Assembly: GCA_003129525.1 (NCBI GenBank)
Contig: CP029329.1
Coordinates: 1,531,501 to 1,595,500, forward strand
DNA length: 64,000 nt
Reading direction: 5' to 3'
DNA from: Clostridium beijerinckii
GTDB taxonomy: Bacteria > Bacillota > Clostridia > Clostridiales > Clostridiaceae
The position numbers and the translations under genes are program-made. Below are positions 45,103 through 54,595 of this stretch, piece after piece. Every line of letters starts with the position of its first letter. The first letter of the stretch is position 1. The notes beneath the pieces are model-generated. The model was given only the letters and a program-made list of their open reading frames with translations, searched no databases and was not told where the DNA came from.

Positions 45103-45402
45103 ATGCTAATTATGAACCTTCAATTATTCGCTCATAAAAAGGGAGTTGGTAGTTCTAAGAATGGTAGAGACTCTGCAGCACAAAGATTAGGAGCTAAATC
45201 TGCTGATGGAGAATTTGTTCTTGCAGGAAACATTCTTTATAGACAAAGAGGAACTAAAATCCACCCAGGTGAAAATGTTGGAAGAGGTAAAGATGATACT
45301 TTATTTGCTAAAATCGATGGAATCGTTAGATTCGAAAGACTTGGTAGAGATAAAAAGAAAGCAAGTGTTTACCCAATAAACGTTGAAGCAATAGCTGAAT
45401 AA
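45103..45402 (+). CDS. rpmA: 50S ribosomal protein L27 precursor
   Basis: 99 residues. Mature L27 should start at AHKKGVGSS; it is preceded by the extension MLIMNLQLF, which matches the Prp cleavage pattern (NLQxF before the cut). AGGAGGTG lies six bases before the first ATG. Short N-terminal tail residues of mature L27 reach the peptidyl-transferase centre, which is why removal of the extension matters. Confidence 0.97.
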   Translation: MLIMNLQLFAHKKGVGSSKNGRDSAAQRLGAKSADGEFVLAGNILYRQRGTKIHPGENVGRGKDDTLFAKIDGIVRFERLGRDKKKASVYPINVEAIAE

Positions 45403-45416
45403 TTATTCTAGAAATT

Positions 45417-45447
45417 AAGCACTCTTAGTTTAAGAGTGCTTTTTTTA
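45417..45447 (+). terminator. terminator of the rplU-prp-rpmA operon
   Basis: AAGCACTCTTA pairs with TAAGAGTGCTT across a two-base loop region and is followed by seven T. Confidence 0.9.
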
Positions 45448-45481
45448 AATGCCTATGAAATAAATTGTTTTTTAGTTGAGA

Positions 45482-45509
45482 TTAAACATTAAATCGAATA
45501 TGATATAAT
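45482..45509 (+). promoter_or_regulatory. candidate obg promoter
   Basis: TATAAT (45,504-45,509) with extended -10 TGA, and a weak -35 TTAAAC 16 bases upstream. Confidence 0.45.
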
Positions 45510-45608
45510 AAAGTAAGATTTCATAGGGAAGAATAGTTTATATTGAAATTTAGGAAAATTTTAATTATGAAGTAAGATAATAAAAAATACACAAGGAAAG
45601 GTGATTAT

Positions 45609-46901
45609 ATGTTTATAGATACAGCGAAGGTCTTCATTAAATCTGGTGATGGTGGCGATGGTGCTATTACTTTTAGAAGAGAAAAGTATGTACCACTAGG
45701 CGGACCAGACGGAGGAGATGGAGGAAGAGGTGGTAGTATCATTTTCCAAGTTGAAACTGGTATAACTACATTATTAGATTTTAAATATAAAAAGAGATTT
45801 GTTGCAGAAGAAGGCGGAAGAGGCGGCGGTGCTAAGTGCTATGGAAAAGATGGTGAAGATCTTTTTATAAAAGTACCTATGGGAACAATCATAAGAGAAG
45901 CAGAGACTAATAAAATAATTGCAGATCTTTCTCATAAAGGTCAAGAATTAGTATTATTAAGAGGTGGAAAAGGTGGAAAAGGTAATGTTAAGTTTGCTAC
46001 CGCTACTAAACAAGCACCTCACTATGCTGAACCAGGAATGCCAGGAGATGAGTTAAATATACTTTTAGAACTAAAGTTACTTGCAGATGTTGGATTACTT
46101 GGATTTCCTAATGTAGGAAAGTCAACATTACTTTCTATGACAACAAAAGCAAAACCAAAGATTGCAAATTATCATTTTACTACTATAAAGCCTAACTTAG
46201 GAGTTGTTGCAGTACCTGGAATTGAACCATTTGTTATGGCAGATATTCCGGGAATTATTGAAGGTGCAGCAGAAGGTGTTGGTCTTGGAATACAGTTTTT
46301 AAAACATATTGAAAGAACTAGACTTTTAATTCACATAGTAGATATTTCTGGTGTTGAAGGAAGAGAGCCTTTTGATGACTTTGTTAAAATCAACGAAGAA
46401 TTAAAGAAATATTCTGTTAAGCTATGGGATAGACCTCAAATTGTAGTAGCTAATAAGAGCGATATGCTTTATGATGACAGTATATTTGAAGATTTTAAGA
46501 AGAAGGTTCAAGAATTGGGATTTGAAAAGGTATTTATAATGTCAGCAGCTACAAATGAAGGTGTTGATGAGGTAATGAAAGAAGCAGCAAGAATACTTAA
46601 GGAAATTCCGGTTAAGGAATTAGAAATTTCAGCAGATGAGATGTATATACCAGAACAAAAGAGATTTACTTATGATATTACAGTTGAAAAGAATGTTGAA
46701 GAAGGATATAACGTTTATGTTGTTAATGGTACATTTGTAGATAGAATATTAAGTGCTGTTAATGTAAATGATGCAGATTCTTTAAGATATTTCCACAAAG
46801 TTCTTAAAAATAAAGGTATATTCGATGAACTTAGGGAAATGGGAATCAAAGATGGAGATATGGTAAGATTAAATAACTTTGAATTCGAATATGTAATGTA
46901 A
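45609..46901 (+). CDS. obg: GTPase Obg
   Basis: 430 residues in three domains: Gly-rich Obg fold (1-158, e.g. [12 protein letters not shown]), GTPase (159-330; G1 [10 protein letters not shown]3 [10 protein letters not shown]4 NKSD) and the Firmicute OCT domain (about 345-430). Obg assists 50S assembly and links GTP/ppGpp level to stress and sporulation. AAAGGTG precedes the ATG. A palindromic TIR element begins at the base after its stop codon and separates it from yhbY. Confidence 0.97.
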   Translation: MFIDTAKVFIKSGDGGDGAITFRREKYVPLGGPDGGDGGRGGSIIFQVETGITTLLDFKYKKRFVAEEGGRGGGAKCYGKDGEDLFIKVPMGTIIREAETNKIIADLSHKGQELVLLRGGKGGKGNVKFATATKQAPHYAEPGMPGDELNILLELKLLADVGLLGFPNVGKSTLLSMTTKAKPKIANYHFTTIKPNLGVVAVPGIEPFVMADIPGIIEGAAEGVGLGIQFLKHIERTRLLIHIVDISGVEGREPFDDFVKINEELKKYSVKLWDRPQIVVANKSDMLYDDSIFEDFKKKVQELGFEKVFIMSAATNEGVDEVMKEAARILKEIPVKELEISADEMYIPEQKRFTYDITVEKNVEEGYNVYVVNGTFVDRILSAVNVNDADSLRYFHKVLKNKGIFDELREMGIKDGDMVRLNNFEFEYVM

Positions 46902-47033
46902 TCAATTGACAATTTACAATTGACAATGAATAATGAACAATTTAGGAAAAAACTCCAAAGGAGTTTTGAAAAAAAGATATATAAATGGCATAGATATTTT
47001 ATCCTTAATTGTTAATTGTGAACTGTCAATTGA
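46902..47033. repeat. TIR-bounded palindromic element (copy 2)
   Basis: The first 26 bases and the reverse complement of the last 26 agree at 23 positions (consensus TCAATTGACARTTYACAATT, R/Y mixed). Inside lies a hairpin AAACTCC-AAA-GGAGTTT (about 46,946-46,968). The element starts immediately after the obg stop codon. The ends match those of the element at 13,196-13,373, marking a MITE-like family. Confidence 0.7.
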
Positions 47034-47099
47034 AAAAAGCCCCCAGGGATAATTAATACAACAAATATATGTTGAAAGAAATTTTAGGAGGAAAATAAA

Positions 47100-47396
47100 A
47101 TGATAACAGGAAAACAAAGAGCTTACTTAAGAGGCTTAGCTAATCAACTTTCACCAATATTCCAAATTGGTAAAAATGGTGTTGAAGAAAATTTTTTAAT
47201 ACAAGTTTCACAAGCATTAGAAGCTAGAGAATTAATTAAAATAAAAGTTTTAGAAAATAGTGGATTGGAATCTAGGGAAACTTCAGATATGATATGCAAG
47301 GCCGTTAAATGTGAAGGAGTTCAAGCAATTGGAAATAAGATAGTACTATACAAAAAGTCAAAAAATAAAGCTAAGATAGAATTACCTATTAAATAA
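47100..47396 (+). CDS. yhbY: YhbY-type CRM-domain RNA-binding protein
   Basis: 98 residues forming one CRM domain: MITGKQRAYLRGLANQLSPIFQIGKNGV with the GKNG-type loop, then helix-strand pattern to the C-terminus. Associates with pre-50S particles. AGGAGGAAAATAAA precedes the ATG. Conserved between obg and nadD. Confidence 0.93.
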   Translation: MITGKQRAYLRGLANQLSPIFQIGKNGVEENFLIQVSQALEARELIKIKVLENSGLESRETSDMICKAVKCEGVQAIGNKIVLYKKSKNKAKIELPIK

Positions 47397-47461
47397 ATAA
47401 TCTATTTTAAAATTTAGGTGTGTAAAACTTAATAAAGTAAATTCTAAACTATAAGATTATT

Positions 47462-47513
47462 AAAAAAAGAAGTTGTTTTAAAATGAAATTATTTTAAAGC
47501 AACTTCTTTTTTT
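47462..47513 (+). terminator. terminator of yhbY
   Basis: AAAAAAAGAAGTTG pairs with CAACTTCTTTTTTT, with further pairing TTTTAAAA/TTTTAAAG inside, T-run included in the stem end. Confidence 0.87.
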
Positions 47514-47563
47514 GTGTGAAATTCAAGATATTTTGAATATGCCTAATATTTAATATTGCTTCG

Positions 47564-47572
47564 TGATATAAT
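47564..47572 (+). promoter_or_regulatory. extended -10 before nadD
   Basis: TGATATAAT forms an extended -10 about 35 bases before the nadD start. No good -35 is visible. Confidence 0.4.
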
Positions 47573-47606
47573 ATTTAAATAATGATTTTACTTTAGGAGG
47601 AAGCTT

Positions 47607-48224
47607 ATGAAACGGTATGGTATAATAGGAGGTACATTTGATCCTATTCATAATGCACATTTATATATAGCTTATGAAGCTAAAGAGCAATTAAATTTAG
47701 ATGAAGTGATTTTTATGCCAGCAGGAAAGCAACCACTTAAAACTGAAAATATAGTTACTGATTCTAAATTAAGATATGAAATGGTTAAAATTGCAACAGA
47801 GCCTTTTGATGAATTTTCGGTTTCAAGTTATGAAATAGAAAAGGGTGGACTCAGCTTTACTTATGAGACATTAAAATATTTTAAAGATGAGAGTGATGTT
47901 CAAAACGAAGAAAAAGAATTGTTTTTTATAACAGGAGCAGACTGTTTATTTAATATAGAAAAATGGAAAGCTGTTCAAGAAATATTTTCATTGGCTACTC
48001 TTGTGGTATTTGCAAGAGGAGGAATTAGTACAAAAGAATTGATTGAGGAGAAGAAAATAATAGAAGAAAAATATAATGGAAAAATAATTATTTTAGATTT
48101 AAAAGAACTTGAAATATCTTCAACAGATATAAGAGAGAGAGTAAATCAAAATAAGAGAATAGATTTTTTTGTACCACCAAAAGTTATAGATATTATTTAT
48201 GAAAAGGGATTGTATCATTATTAA
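47607..48224 (+). CDS. nadD: nicotinate-nucleotide adenylyltransferase
   Basis: 205 residues. Forms deamido-NAD+ from nicotinate mononucleotide and ATP, the common step of NAD synthesis. Nucleotidyltransferase motifs GGTFDPIHNAHL (HxGH-like) and ISSTDIRERV are intact, and FITGADCLFNIEKWK is typical of NadD. AGGAGGAAGC precedes the ATG. Followed 21 bases later by yqeK. Confidence 0.96.
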   Translation: MKRYGIIGGTFDPIHNAHLYIAYEAKEQLNLDEVIFMPAGKQPLKTENIVTDSKLRYEMVKIATEPFDEFSVSSYEIEKGGLSFTYETLKYFKDESDVQNEEKELFFITGADCLFNIEKWKAVQEIFSLATLVVFARGGISTKELIEEKKIIEEKYNGKIIILDLKELEISSTDIRERVNQNKRIDFFVPPKVIDIIYEKGLYHY

Positions 48225-48245
48225 TTATAGCAGGAGGTAATAATT

Positions 48246-48830
48246 TTGTTATCTATAGAAGAAATAAATTTATATATTAAAGAAAATTTAATTGAAAAAC
48301 GTTATGTTCACATTTTAGGAGTTGCGGATACAGCTAAAAAACTAGCTAAGTTAAATGGAATATCAGAAGAAAAGGCTGAAATTGCAGGTCTTGCACATGA
48401 CATAGCTAAAAATTTATCTAAAGTTAGAATGAAAGAAATAATAGAAGAAAATAATATTATTCTTTCAGCTGTGGAAAAGGATAATGCGAATTTATGGCAT
48501 AGTATTATTGGAGCTATAGAAGCTAAGGATAAGCTAGGGATTGAGGATGAAGAAATATTAGATTCAATAAGATGGCATACTACAGGAAAAGAAAATATGT
48601 CTATTTTAACGAAGATTATTTATATTGCTGATATGATAGAACCATCCAGAAATTTTGAGGGTGTTGAAAATATAAGAAAAGCTACATTTGAAGATTTAGA
48701 TATGGGAGTTTATTATGGATTGACTCATAGTATGGAATTTTTACTAATTAAGAATTTATTGATTGATGAAAACACTATAAAAGCTAGAAATTACTTTTTG
48801 TTTGACTCTAAATTCAAGGGGAAATTCTAA
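48246..48830 (+). CDS. yqeK: YqeK-type HD-domain phosphohydrolase
   Basis: 194 residues with a full HD signature: His at RYVHILGV, GLAHDIAK (HD), WHSIIGA and the later Asp in YIADMIEP. Proteins of this family hydrolyse diadenosine tetraphosphate to ADP symmetrically with iron. It starts at TTG (48,246), eight bases after AGGAGG. The nadD-yqeK pair is standard in Firmicutes. Confidence 0.93.
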   Translation: MLSIEEINLYIKENLIEKRYVHILGVADTAKKLAKLNGISEEKAEIAGLAHDIAKNLSKVRMKEIIEENNIILSAVEKDNANLWHSIIGAIEAKDKLGIEDEEILDSIRWHTTGKENMSILTKIIYIADMIEPSRNFEGVENIRKATFEDLDMGVYYGLTHSMEFLLIKNLLIDENTIKARNYFLFDSKFKGKF

Positions 48831-48907
48831 AAATGTTGCTAATTAGAATAAGATAAATAAGTTTTAATGAAATGTATTAACTGATTTCGAAGTAAAAGAG
48901 GTGGCAT

Positions 48908-50203
48908 ATGCGAAGAAGGACCAATAATAAAAAGAAATATAAAACATTTTTGAAAATTTTCAGAAAAAATGATGACACCACAACAAAATTTGAAAAAGTA
49001 GTTTTAGGAGCAATAGCTCTTGTAATAACATTTATTATAGTCTTAATGGTATCTGGAGTTTCTGCCTTAATGAAGGTGGGAAGTAAGTCAATGCCAAGTA
49101 GTATGGATGTAGCATCAAATGAACCAGTGAATATTTTACTACTTGGGATGGATATAGGAGATCCAAATCAAGTTGATAATATATCAATAAAAAGAACAGA
49201 TACAATAATGGTGCTAAATTATAATCCTACAAACAAGAAATTAAATATTGTATCAATTCCAAGAGATACATTGATAAATATTAATGATAGAAACACAAAG
49301 ATAAATGCAGCTTATGCAATTGGCGGATATACTAAAATAAAAGCAGAAACTGAAAGTTTACTAAATATAAAAATAAATTATATAGTTAAAATTGATTACA
49401 ATGCATTTCGAGAAATCATTGATTCTCTAGGCGGAATTAAAATGAAAATTGAAAGAAATATGATTTATGATGATGAAGGTCAAAATCTTCATATTAATTT
49501 TAAAGCCGGGGAAACTGTAACTTTAGATGGTAAAAAAGCAGAGGAATTTTTCAGGTGGAGAAAAAATAATGACGGAAGTGGATTTGCTAATGGTGATTTG
49601 GACAGAATAGAAAATCAGCAAAAATTTATATCAAAAGTTGTTGATAAGTGTACAAGTCCTTTTATGTTATTTAGAGTTCCGAATATAATGTCAGCTTTAG
49701 GTGATAATATAGAAACCAATATGTCATCTACTAAGATTTTGAGTTATGGGTTAAAATTCATGAACACAAAAAGAGAAAATATGATAATGATAACGGCTGC
49801 GGGAATACCGAAAACTATAAACGGAGAGTCGTTTTTAATATTTGATAAAAGTGCCAATAAAGATATATTATCATCACTTAGTTCGTCATCTTCTTCTGAG
49901 AATGCATCTGTAAATACATCAAAAGATGATATTAGAATCAAAATATTAAATGGAACTAAGATTAATGGATTAGCAGCTAAAGCAACAAAAGAATTAAATA
50001 ATGCTGGATATTCAAAGATTGATACAGGCAATGCTGAGCTTAGTGATAAGAGTATAATACTTGCAAATGATAGTGATAAATTAAAAACTGTTAAACAAGA
50101 TTTGAATATTAAGAATAGCGATAAAAAAGAAAATAAGACAGAATATAATGACTATGATGTGATAATAATTCTAGGTAAGGATTTTAAAACCTTTGGGGAA
50201 TAA
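48908..50203 (+). CDS. LytR-CpsA-Psr (LCP) family protein
   Basis: 431 residues: a basic cytoplasmic start, a membrane helix (about 30-52), then the LCP catalytic domain (about 70-290) with NILLLGMD, RTDTIMVLNYN, SIPRDTLI and GDLDRIENQQKF. LCP enzymes transfer teichoic-acid or other wall polymers from lipid carrier to peptidoglycan. The C-terminal ~90 residues (IRIKILNGTKINGLAAKATKEL) form a LytR_C domain. In related clostridia the rsfS gene follows this position; none is present here. Confidence 0.92.
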   Translation: MRRRTNNKKKYKTFLKIFRKNDDTTTKFEKVVLGAIALVITFIIVLMVSGVSALMKVGSKSMPSSMDVASNEPVNILLLGMDIGDPNQVDNISIKRTDTIMVLNYNPTNKKLNIVSIPRDTLININDRNTKINAAYAIGGYTKIKAETESLLNIKINYIVKIDYNAFREIIDSLGGIKMKIERNMIYDDEGQNLHINFKAGETVTLDGKKAEEFFRWRKNNDGSGFANGDLDRIENQQKFISKVVDKCTSPFMLFRVPNIMSALGDNIETNMSSTKILSYGLKFMNTKRENMIMITAAGIPKTINGESFLIFDKSANKDILSSLSSSSSSENASVNTSKDDIRIKILNGTKINGLAAKATKELNNAGYSKIDTGNAELSDKSIILANDSDKLKTVKQDLNIKNSDKKENKTEYNDYDVIIILGKDFKTFGE

Positions 50204-50264
50204 ATTGTGCACATATAAAAAATCGCGGAGCACAATCAAAAACTTAAATAATTAGCAAATTATT

Positions 50265-50304
50265 AATGATGAATAAGTAAAATATCCTTTAATAATTCAT
50301 CATT
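50265..50304. terminator. possible terminator after the LCP gene
   Basis: AATGATGAAT (50,265-50,274) and ATTCATCATT (50,295-50,304) form a perfect 10-bp stem with a 20-base loop, followed by TATTTAT. It lies shortly before the rluD-like ribosome site, so it might instead be regulatory. Confidence 0.4.
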
Positions 50305-50331
50305 TATTTATATGAGGAGTAGATTAATTAC

Positions 50332-51246
50332 ATGAGCATTTTAGAAAAAAAGGTTATTAATATAGAAGAAGGTACTAAAATAAGAGAATATCTAAAAACT
50401 GAACTTGGATTATCAACAAGATTAATAAGAAGTGCTTCAATTGATAAAAGAATATTTGTTAATGATGAAGTCGTAAAAATGAATAGAATATTAAATGCTG
50501 GAGAAATTATAAAAATTGATTTAGCAAAAGATGAAAGTCAAGACATAGCTCCAGAAAAGATGGACATAGGTATAATTTATGAAGATGAAGATATATTAGT
50601 AGTTAATAAAAAACCTTTTATGGTAGTTCATCCAACTAAAAGTTATCAAAGTGGAACTCTTGCTAATGGAGTAATAAATTACTTTATGGAAAGTAATCAA
50701 AATTGTATAGTTAGATTAGTTTCTAGGCTAGATATGAATACATCAGGACTTATTATAATTGCTAAAAATCAATTTTCACATGGAATGTTATCAAAAGAAA
50801 TGAGTGAAAATAAGGTTAAAAAAAGGTACTTGGCAATAGTTCATGGTAATTTAGAAAAAGAGTCTGGAACTATTGATTTACCAATATATAAGCCCGAGGG
50901 AATCGAAAATGGAATAAGAAGAGTAATAGATGAAAGAGGTCAAAGGAGTGTAACTCATTATAAAGTTATTGAAAGTTTTGAAAATGCAAGTTTAGTTGAA
51001 TGCAAGCTTGAAACGGGAAGAACACATCAAATTAGAGTTCACTTAAATAGTATAGGACATCCTATTTATGGAGATACATTATATGGGTATGGAGAAGAGG
51101 AAGAAGAATTAATAAAGAGGCAAGCGCTTCATGCTTATGCACTAGATTTTAAATCTCCAAGAACTGGAGAAATGCTTTCACTTAAATCGGAACTTCCACA
51201 AGATATATTAGATTTAATAGAAAAAATTAAGAATAGTAAAGAATAA
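50332..51246 (+). CDS. RluA/RluD-family pseudouridine synthase
   Basis: 304 residues. An N-terminal S4-like RNA-binding domain (about 15-65; STRLIRSASIDKRIFVN) and a RluA catalytic domain with the active-site Asp in VSRLDMNTSG, plus GRTHQIRVH. It converts specific uridines in 23S rRNA (or tRNA) to pseudouridine; the exact target cannot be told from sequence alone. TGAGGAG precedes the ATG. Confidence 0.92.
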   Translation: MSILEKKVINIEEGTKIREYLKTELGLSTRLIRSASIDKRIFVNDEVVKMNRILNAGEIIKIDLAKDESQDIAPEKMDIGIIYEDEDILVVNKKPFMVVHPTKSYQSGTLANGVINYFMESNQNCIVRLVSRLDMNTSGLIIIAKNQFSHGMLSKEMSENKVKKRYLAIVHGNLEKESGTIDLPIYKPEGIENGIRRVIDERGQRSVTHYKVIESFENASLVECKLETGRTHQIRVHLNSIGHPIYGDTLYGYGEEEEELIKRQALHAYALDFKSPRTGEMLSLKSELPQDILDLIEKIKNSKE

Positions 51247-51305
51247 TATAAGTTGAATTATTTTAAAGATTCATTATATTAAAAAGAAGAGTGTAATAAA
51301 CAAAG

Positions 51306-51391
51306 AAATAGGATTGATAATTATTTAATAAACACATGAAAATTGTTAACACAAATTTCAGAATATTTATTAGTAATTATCAATCCTATTT
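51306..51391. repeat. palindromic intergenic element (copy 2 of pair)
   Basis: AAATAGGATTGATAATTA (51,306-51,323) is the exact reverse complement of 51,374-51,391, and inner TAATAAA/TTTATTA extends the stem. The ends match the element at 29,728-29,817 (ATAGGATTGAYAATT). It lies between the convergent rluD-like and carboxypeptidase genes and may terminate both. Confidence 0.7.
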
Positions 51392-51432
51392 GTATTAGTA
51401 AATATATTGTAAAAATAACTATATCAAAAAAG

Positions 51433-52668
51433 TTACTTTTTGGGTTTCATCTTTATAAATCTCCTTAAGCCAGCTAATCCAGCTAATATAGCAACACCAG
51501 ATCCGATATAAATTGGAAGGCTAGAATTTTGAGATAAAGATTTAACAGAGATTATAGGCTCATAATATCTAGAAACTCCAGCTGCTAAATCAACAGTTAT
51601 ATATTGTTTATCATTAACATAAACAGTTCCTTTCAAGATATTATCATCTTTATTAAAAGATTGCTTACTTAAATCTGCATCTTCTATTTTAATATCAGAA
51701 GATATTGTATTCTCTTTTCCTTTAGGAACAATATAATCTATATCTTTTTTACTCACAATTGGTATTGTAAGTTCATTAGTTACTTTATACTCTGAAATTT
51801 GTGTATCTTTCTTATAAAGATGTACTAAAGAATAATTATCAAATCCATAATTAAAAACAGTTTGCATGTCATTAAAGTTTTGATCCTTATTAAGTGCATT
51901 TAAAAAGGAAGCTATAAGTACATGACCATCTTTTTCGGCAGCAGCTACATAAGTATGATTTGATTTTGTTGTATATCCATTTTTGCCAGATATGGCAAAT
52001 GGATAATAATATCTAGAATTTTTGTTAATCATATAATTTTTATTGTTTATTATAATTGTTTTAGAAGTATTATTTTTCATTGTTATTGTACAAGACTGAG
52101 TATTAGAAATATTCATGTAATCTTTATTATTTATAGCTTCCCTTAGAAACAATGCTAAATCATGTGCTGTTGTTGTATGTTCTGGATCTGGTAAACCACT
52201 TGGATTTTTAAAGTTTGTATGTAATGCTCCAAGTTCTTTTGCCTTGGCATTCATAAGTTTAGAAAACTCAATTGTGCTTCCGGATATATGATCGGCTAAA
52301 GCATTTGCACAATCGTTCCCAGATTCTAAAATAAGACCTAGAAGTAAATCTCGTACAGTTAATACATCACCTTTTAATAGCCCGATGGCTGTTCCATCTA
52401 TTTTTGTAAAGTCCTCTTGAACTGTAACTTGATCGTCAAGTTTACATTTTTCTAAAGTTATAAGTGCTGTCATTACTTTAGTTGTTGAAGCAGGCTCTAA
52501 AACCTTCTCTTCATTTTTCCCATATAATACTTCACCAGTAGAGGCATCAATTAAGATACATCCTTCAGCATTAATTTCGGGCTGAGTTGTTTCTGCTTTT
52601 ACATTAGTAAATGTAAAACAAAATAAGAATAAAAATATTATATTAAATGTTTTAAAAATTCGTCTCAT
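51433..52668 (-). CDS. D-alanyl-D-alanine carboxypeptidase (S11) with atypical KNG motif
   Basis: About 411 residues, DacF/PBP5 type, trimming the terminal D-Ala of stem peptides outside the membrane. A signal peptide (FNIIFLFLFCFTFTNVKA), catalytic SxxK in STTKVM, SGN in ESGNDCAN, a C-terminal beta-rich domain and a C-terminal membrane helix (LPIYIGSGVAILAGLAGL). The third motif, normally KTG, reads SGKNGYT here; the codon is AAT where one base change would give Thr. I chose ATG at 52,668 behind GGAG; the ATG at 52,680 is part of that ribosome site. The leader carries TTGCAAATGCAAA. Confidence 0.9.
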   Translation of the reverse strand: MRRIFKTFNIIFLFLFCFTFTNVKAETTQPEINAEGCILIDASTGEVLYGKNEEKVLEPASTTKVMTALITLEKCKLDDQVTVQEDFTKIDGTAIGLLKGDVLTVRDLLLGLILESGNDCANALADHISGSTIEFSKLMNAKAKELGALHTNFKNPSGLPDPEHTTTAHDLALFLREAINNKDYMNISNTQSCTITMKNNTSKTIIINNKNYMINKNSRYYYPFAISGKNGYTTKSNHTYVAAAEKDGHVLIASFLNALNKDQNFNDMQTVFNYGFDNYSLVHLYKKDTQISEYKVTNELTIPIVSKKDIDYIVPKGKENTISSDIKIEDADLSKQSFNKDDNILKGTVYVNDKQYITVDLAAGVSRYYEPIISVKSLSQNSSLPIYIGSGVAILAGLAGLRRFIKMKPKK

Positions 52669-52706
52669 AAAAATCTCCATACTAGATATGTTGAAATACT
52701 ATTTTT

Positions 52707-52719
52707 TTTGCATTTGCAA
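52707..52719 (-). promoter_or_regulatory. TTGCAAATGCAAA motif in carboxypeptidase leader
   Basis: The 13-mer also found at 3923-3935 before the metal-binding lipoprotein gene, here about 40 bases upstream of the start codon on the minus strand. It may be a shared operator. Confidence 0.35.
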
Positions 52720-52960
52720 CATATAAATTTAAAATATTTTTCATTACGTTTACAATATATTCTACCAAAAAAATCACAATTACGCCATATAAAATTTATA
52801 TTAATCCACCAAATGGTCTAAATTATAATAAATGTGGAAATGATATACATAATAGAAATTTTAGCTAGGCATATGAAAGAAAACAACAATAAAAAATGAA
52901 ATATATATTTCGAATTTGCCTTATAAAAGTTCCAATAAATATAAAGAGGAGATAGGAATA

Positions 52961-53635
52961 ATGATGCAAGAATTGCTAAAAGACAAGAAAAAAATAGGAA
53001 TATTAATTATATTAGCTATTGTATTATTTACATTTGGAATTTTATATCTAAAATCTGGATTTAAAGAATTAAAGAAGAACGATACAGAAAGTATTTTTGT
53101 CGACGATACAGAAAATACTGATATATCAACAGTATCATCAAGCAATAATGTGAAAAATAATAAGGAAGTAACTATTGCGGGAAATGATAAAAGTATAGTT
53201 GTAGAAATTAAAGGTGAAATCAAAAAACCAGATGTGTATACATTGAATGAAAATGCTATAGTAAAGGAACTTATAGAGGTTGCCGGTGGACTTACTGAAA
53301 ATGCAGATTTAAGCAATATAAATAGAGCAAAAAAATTACAAAATCATGAGTTAGTTTATATTGCAAACAAAAATGATATAACTAGAGAAGGTATAAATAC
53401 AAATTCAGAATTAAATACAAATAACAGTCAAGGAATTTCTAATAATATAGTAAATATAAATACTGCAACAATAGAACAATTAAAAACATTAGATGGCATA
53501 GGTGATTCAAAAGCGAATAGCATAATTGAATACAGAGAACAAAATGGAGGATTCAAATCAAAAGAAGATATAAAAAATGTAACTGGAATTGGAGAAAAGA
53601 TGTTTGAAAAAATAAAAGAACAAATTGAAACTTAG
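52961..53635 (+). CDS. comEA: ComEA-type competence DNA-binding protein
   Basis: About 224 residues: a membrane anchor (residues ~9-28, KIGILIILAIVLFTFGILYL), an SLBB-like domain (VEIKGEIKKPDVYTL ... ELVYI) and a C-terminal double helix-hairpin-helix (NINTATIEQLKTLDGIGDSKANSIIEYR ... NVTGIGEKMFEKIK). ComEA binds double-stranded DNA at the cell surface during uptake. The start is the ATG at 52,961 behind GAGGAGATAGG; earlier in-frame TTG at 52,916 is less likely. No comEC is next to it. Confidence 0.9.
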   Translation: MMQELLKDKKKIGILIILAIVLFTFGILYLKSGFKELKKNDTESIFVDDTENTDISTVSSSNNVKNNKEVTIAGNDKSIVVEIKGEIKKPDVYTLNENAIVKELIEVAGGLTENADLSNINRAKKLQNHELVYIANKNDITREGINTNSELNTNNSQGISNNIVNINTATIEQLKTLDGIGDSKANSIIEYREQNGGFKSKEDIKNVTGIGEKMFEKIKEQIET

Positions 53636-53749
53636 TGATATTAGATGATTTTACAATGAAATACTTAACATAATAAAACTATTTGGAGAAAAATGTTATA
53701 CAAGGAATTTAAGTATTGTGATAATATATAATTAAAGGTTGGTGAAAAA

Positions 53750-54589
53750 ATGAAGTACATAGCAATTATAAAATCTTGTTATCCATCATTAAGTAAGACA
53801 GAAAAAAAGGTTGCAGATTATATTTTAAAAGAAAAAGGAAAGATAATATATCAAACATTATTAGAAATATCACAAAACATAGAGGTTGGTGAAGCAACCA
53901 TTATAAGATTTGTAAGAAAGATAGGCTTTAGCGGATTTCAAGATTTAAAGCTTGAAATAGCAAAAGAAGCTAATACAGATAATGAAAATATGGACAATAG
54001 GGAAGAACATAATACTTACGAGAATTATATAGAGACAAATGCTGAAAGAATTGTACAAACAATTACAAATACCAAGGCAACTCTTGTTCAAGATAATCTA
54101 AACTTAGCTATTAAAATGATTACTGATGCAAAGAGAGTATTTTTCTACGGAGTAGGATCCTCAGGATTTACCGCTAATGAGGCGCAAGTTAGATTTATGA
54201 GGTTAGGGGTTATAGGGAATTCTGTAATAGATCCACATTTTCAATCCATGTATTCATCAATTGGTAATAATAAGGATGTAATCATTGTTTTTAGTATCTC
54301 AGGTTATACTAAAGATATTATTGAAGCATTAAAAATAGCGAAGGGAGAAAATACTAAAGTTATTGCAATTACAAGCTACATACTTTCTCCTATTGCCCAG
54401 CTTGCAGATTGTGTATTACTTACAGCGGCAAAAGAAAACCCGCTAGAAGGAGGATCTTTTACAGGAAAAATATCACAGCTGTATATAATAGATCTACTTT
54501 GTTCAGAATATTTAATGCAAAACAAAAAGAGTGCAGTATTACAAAAACAAAAGACAGCAAAAGCAGTTGTAACAAAGGCTGCTGATTAA
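53750..54589 (+). CDS. RpiR-family transcriptional regulator
   Basis: 279 residues. An N-terminal HTH_6 domain (residues 1-77; TEKKVADYILKE ... VGEATIIRFVRKIGFSGFQDLK) and a SIS sugar-phosphate-binding domain (about 120-255; FFYGVGSSGFTANEAQVRF, FSISGYTKDIIEA). Such regulators respond to phosphosugars; in several Firmicutes the sialic-acid operons are controlled by RpiR-type NanR sensing ManNAc-6-phosphate. The neighbouring YhcH-like gene and downstream NanA-like aldolase support that assignment. AGGTTGGTG precedes the ATG; a terminator follows. Confidence 0.9.
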   Translation: MKYIAIIKSCYPSLSKTEKKVADYILKEKGKIIYQTLLEISQNIEVGEATIIRFVRKIGFSGFQDLKLEIAKEANTDNENMDNREEHNTYENYIETNAERIVQTITNTKATLVQDNLNLAIKMITDAKRVFFYGVGSSGFTANEAQVRFMRLGVIGNSVIDPHFQSMYSSIGNNKDVIIVFSISGYTKDIIEALKIAKGENTKVIAITSYILSPIAQLADCVLLTAAKENPLEGGSFTGKISQLYIIDLLCSEYLMQNKKSAVLQKQKTAKAVVTKAAD

Positions 54590-54595
54590 CATAAA

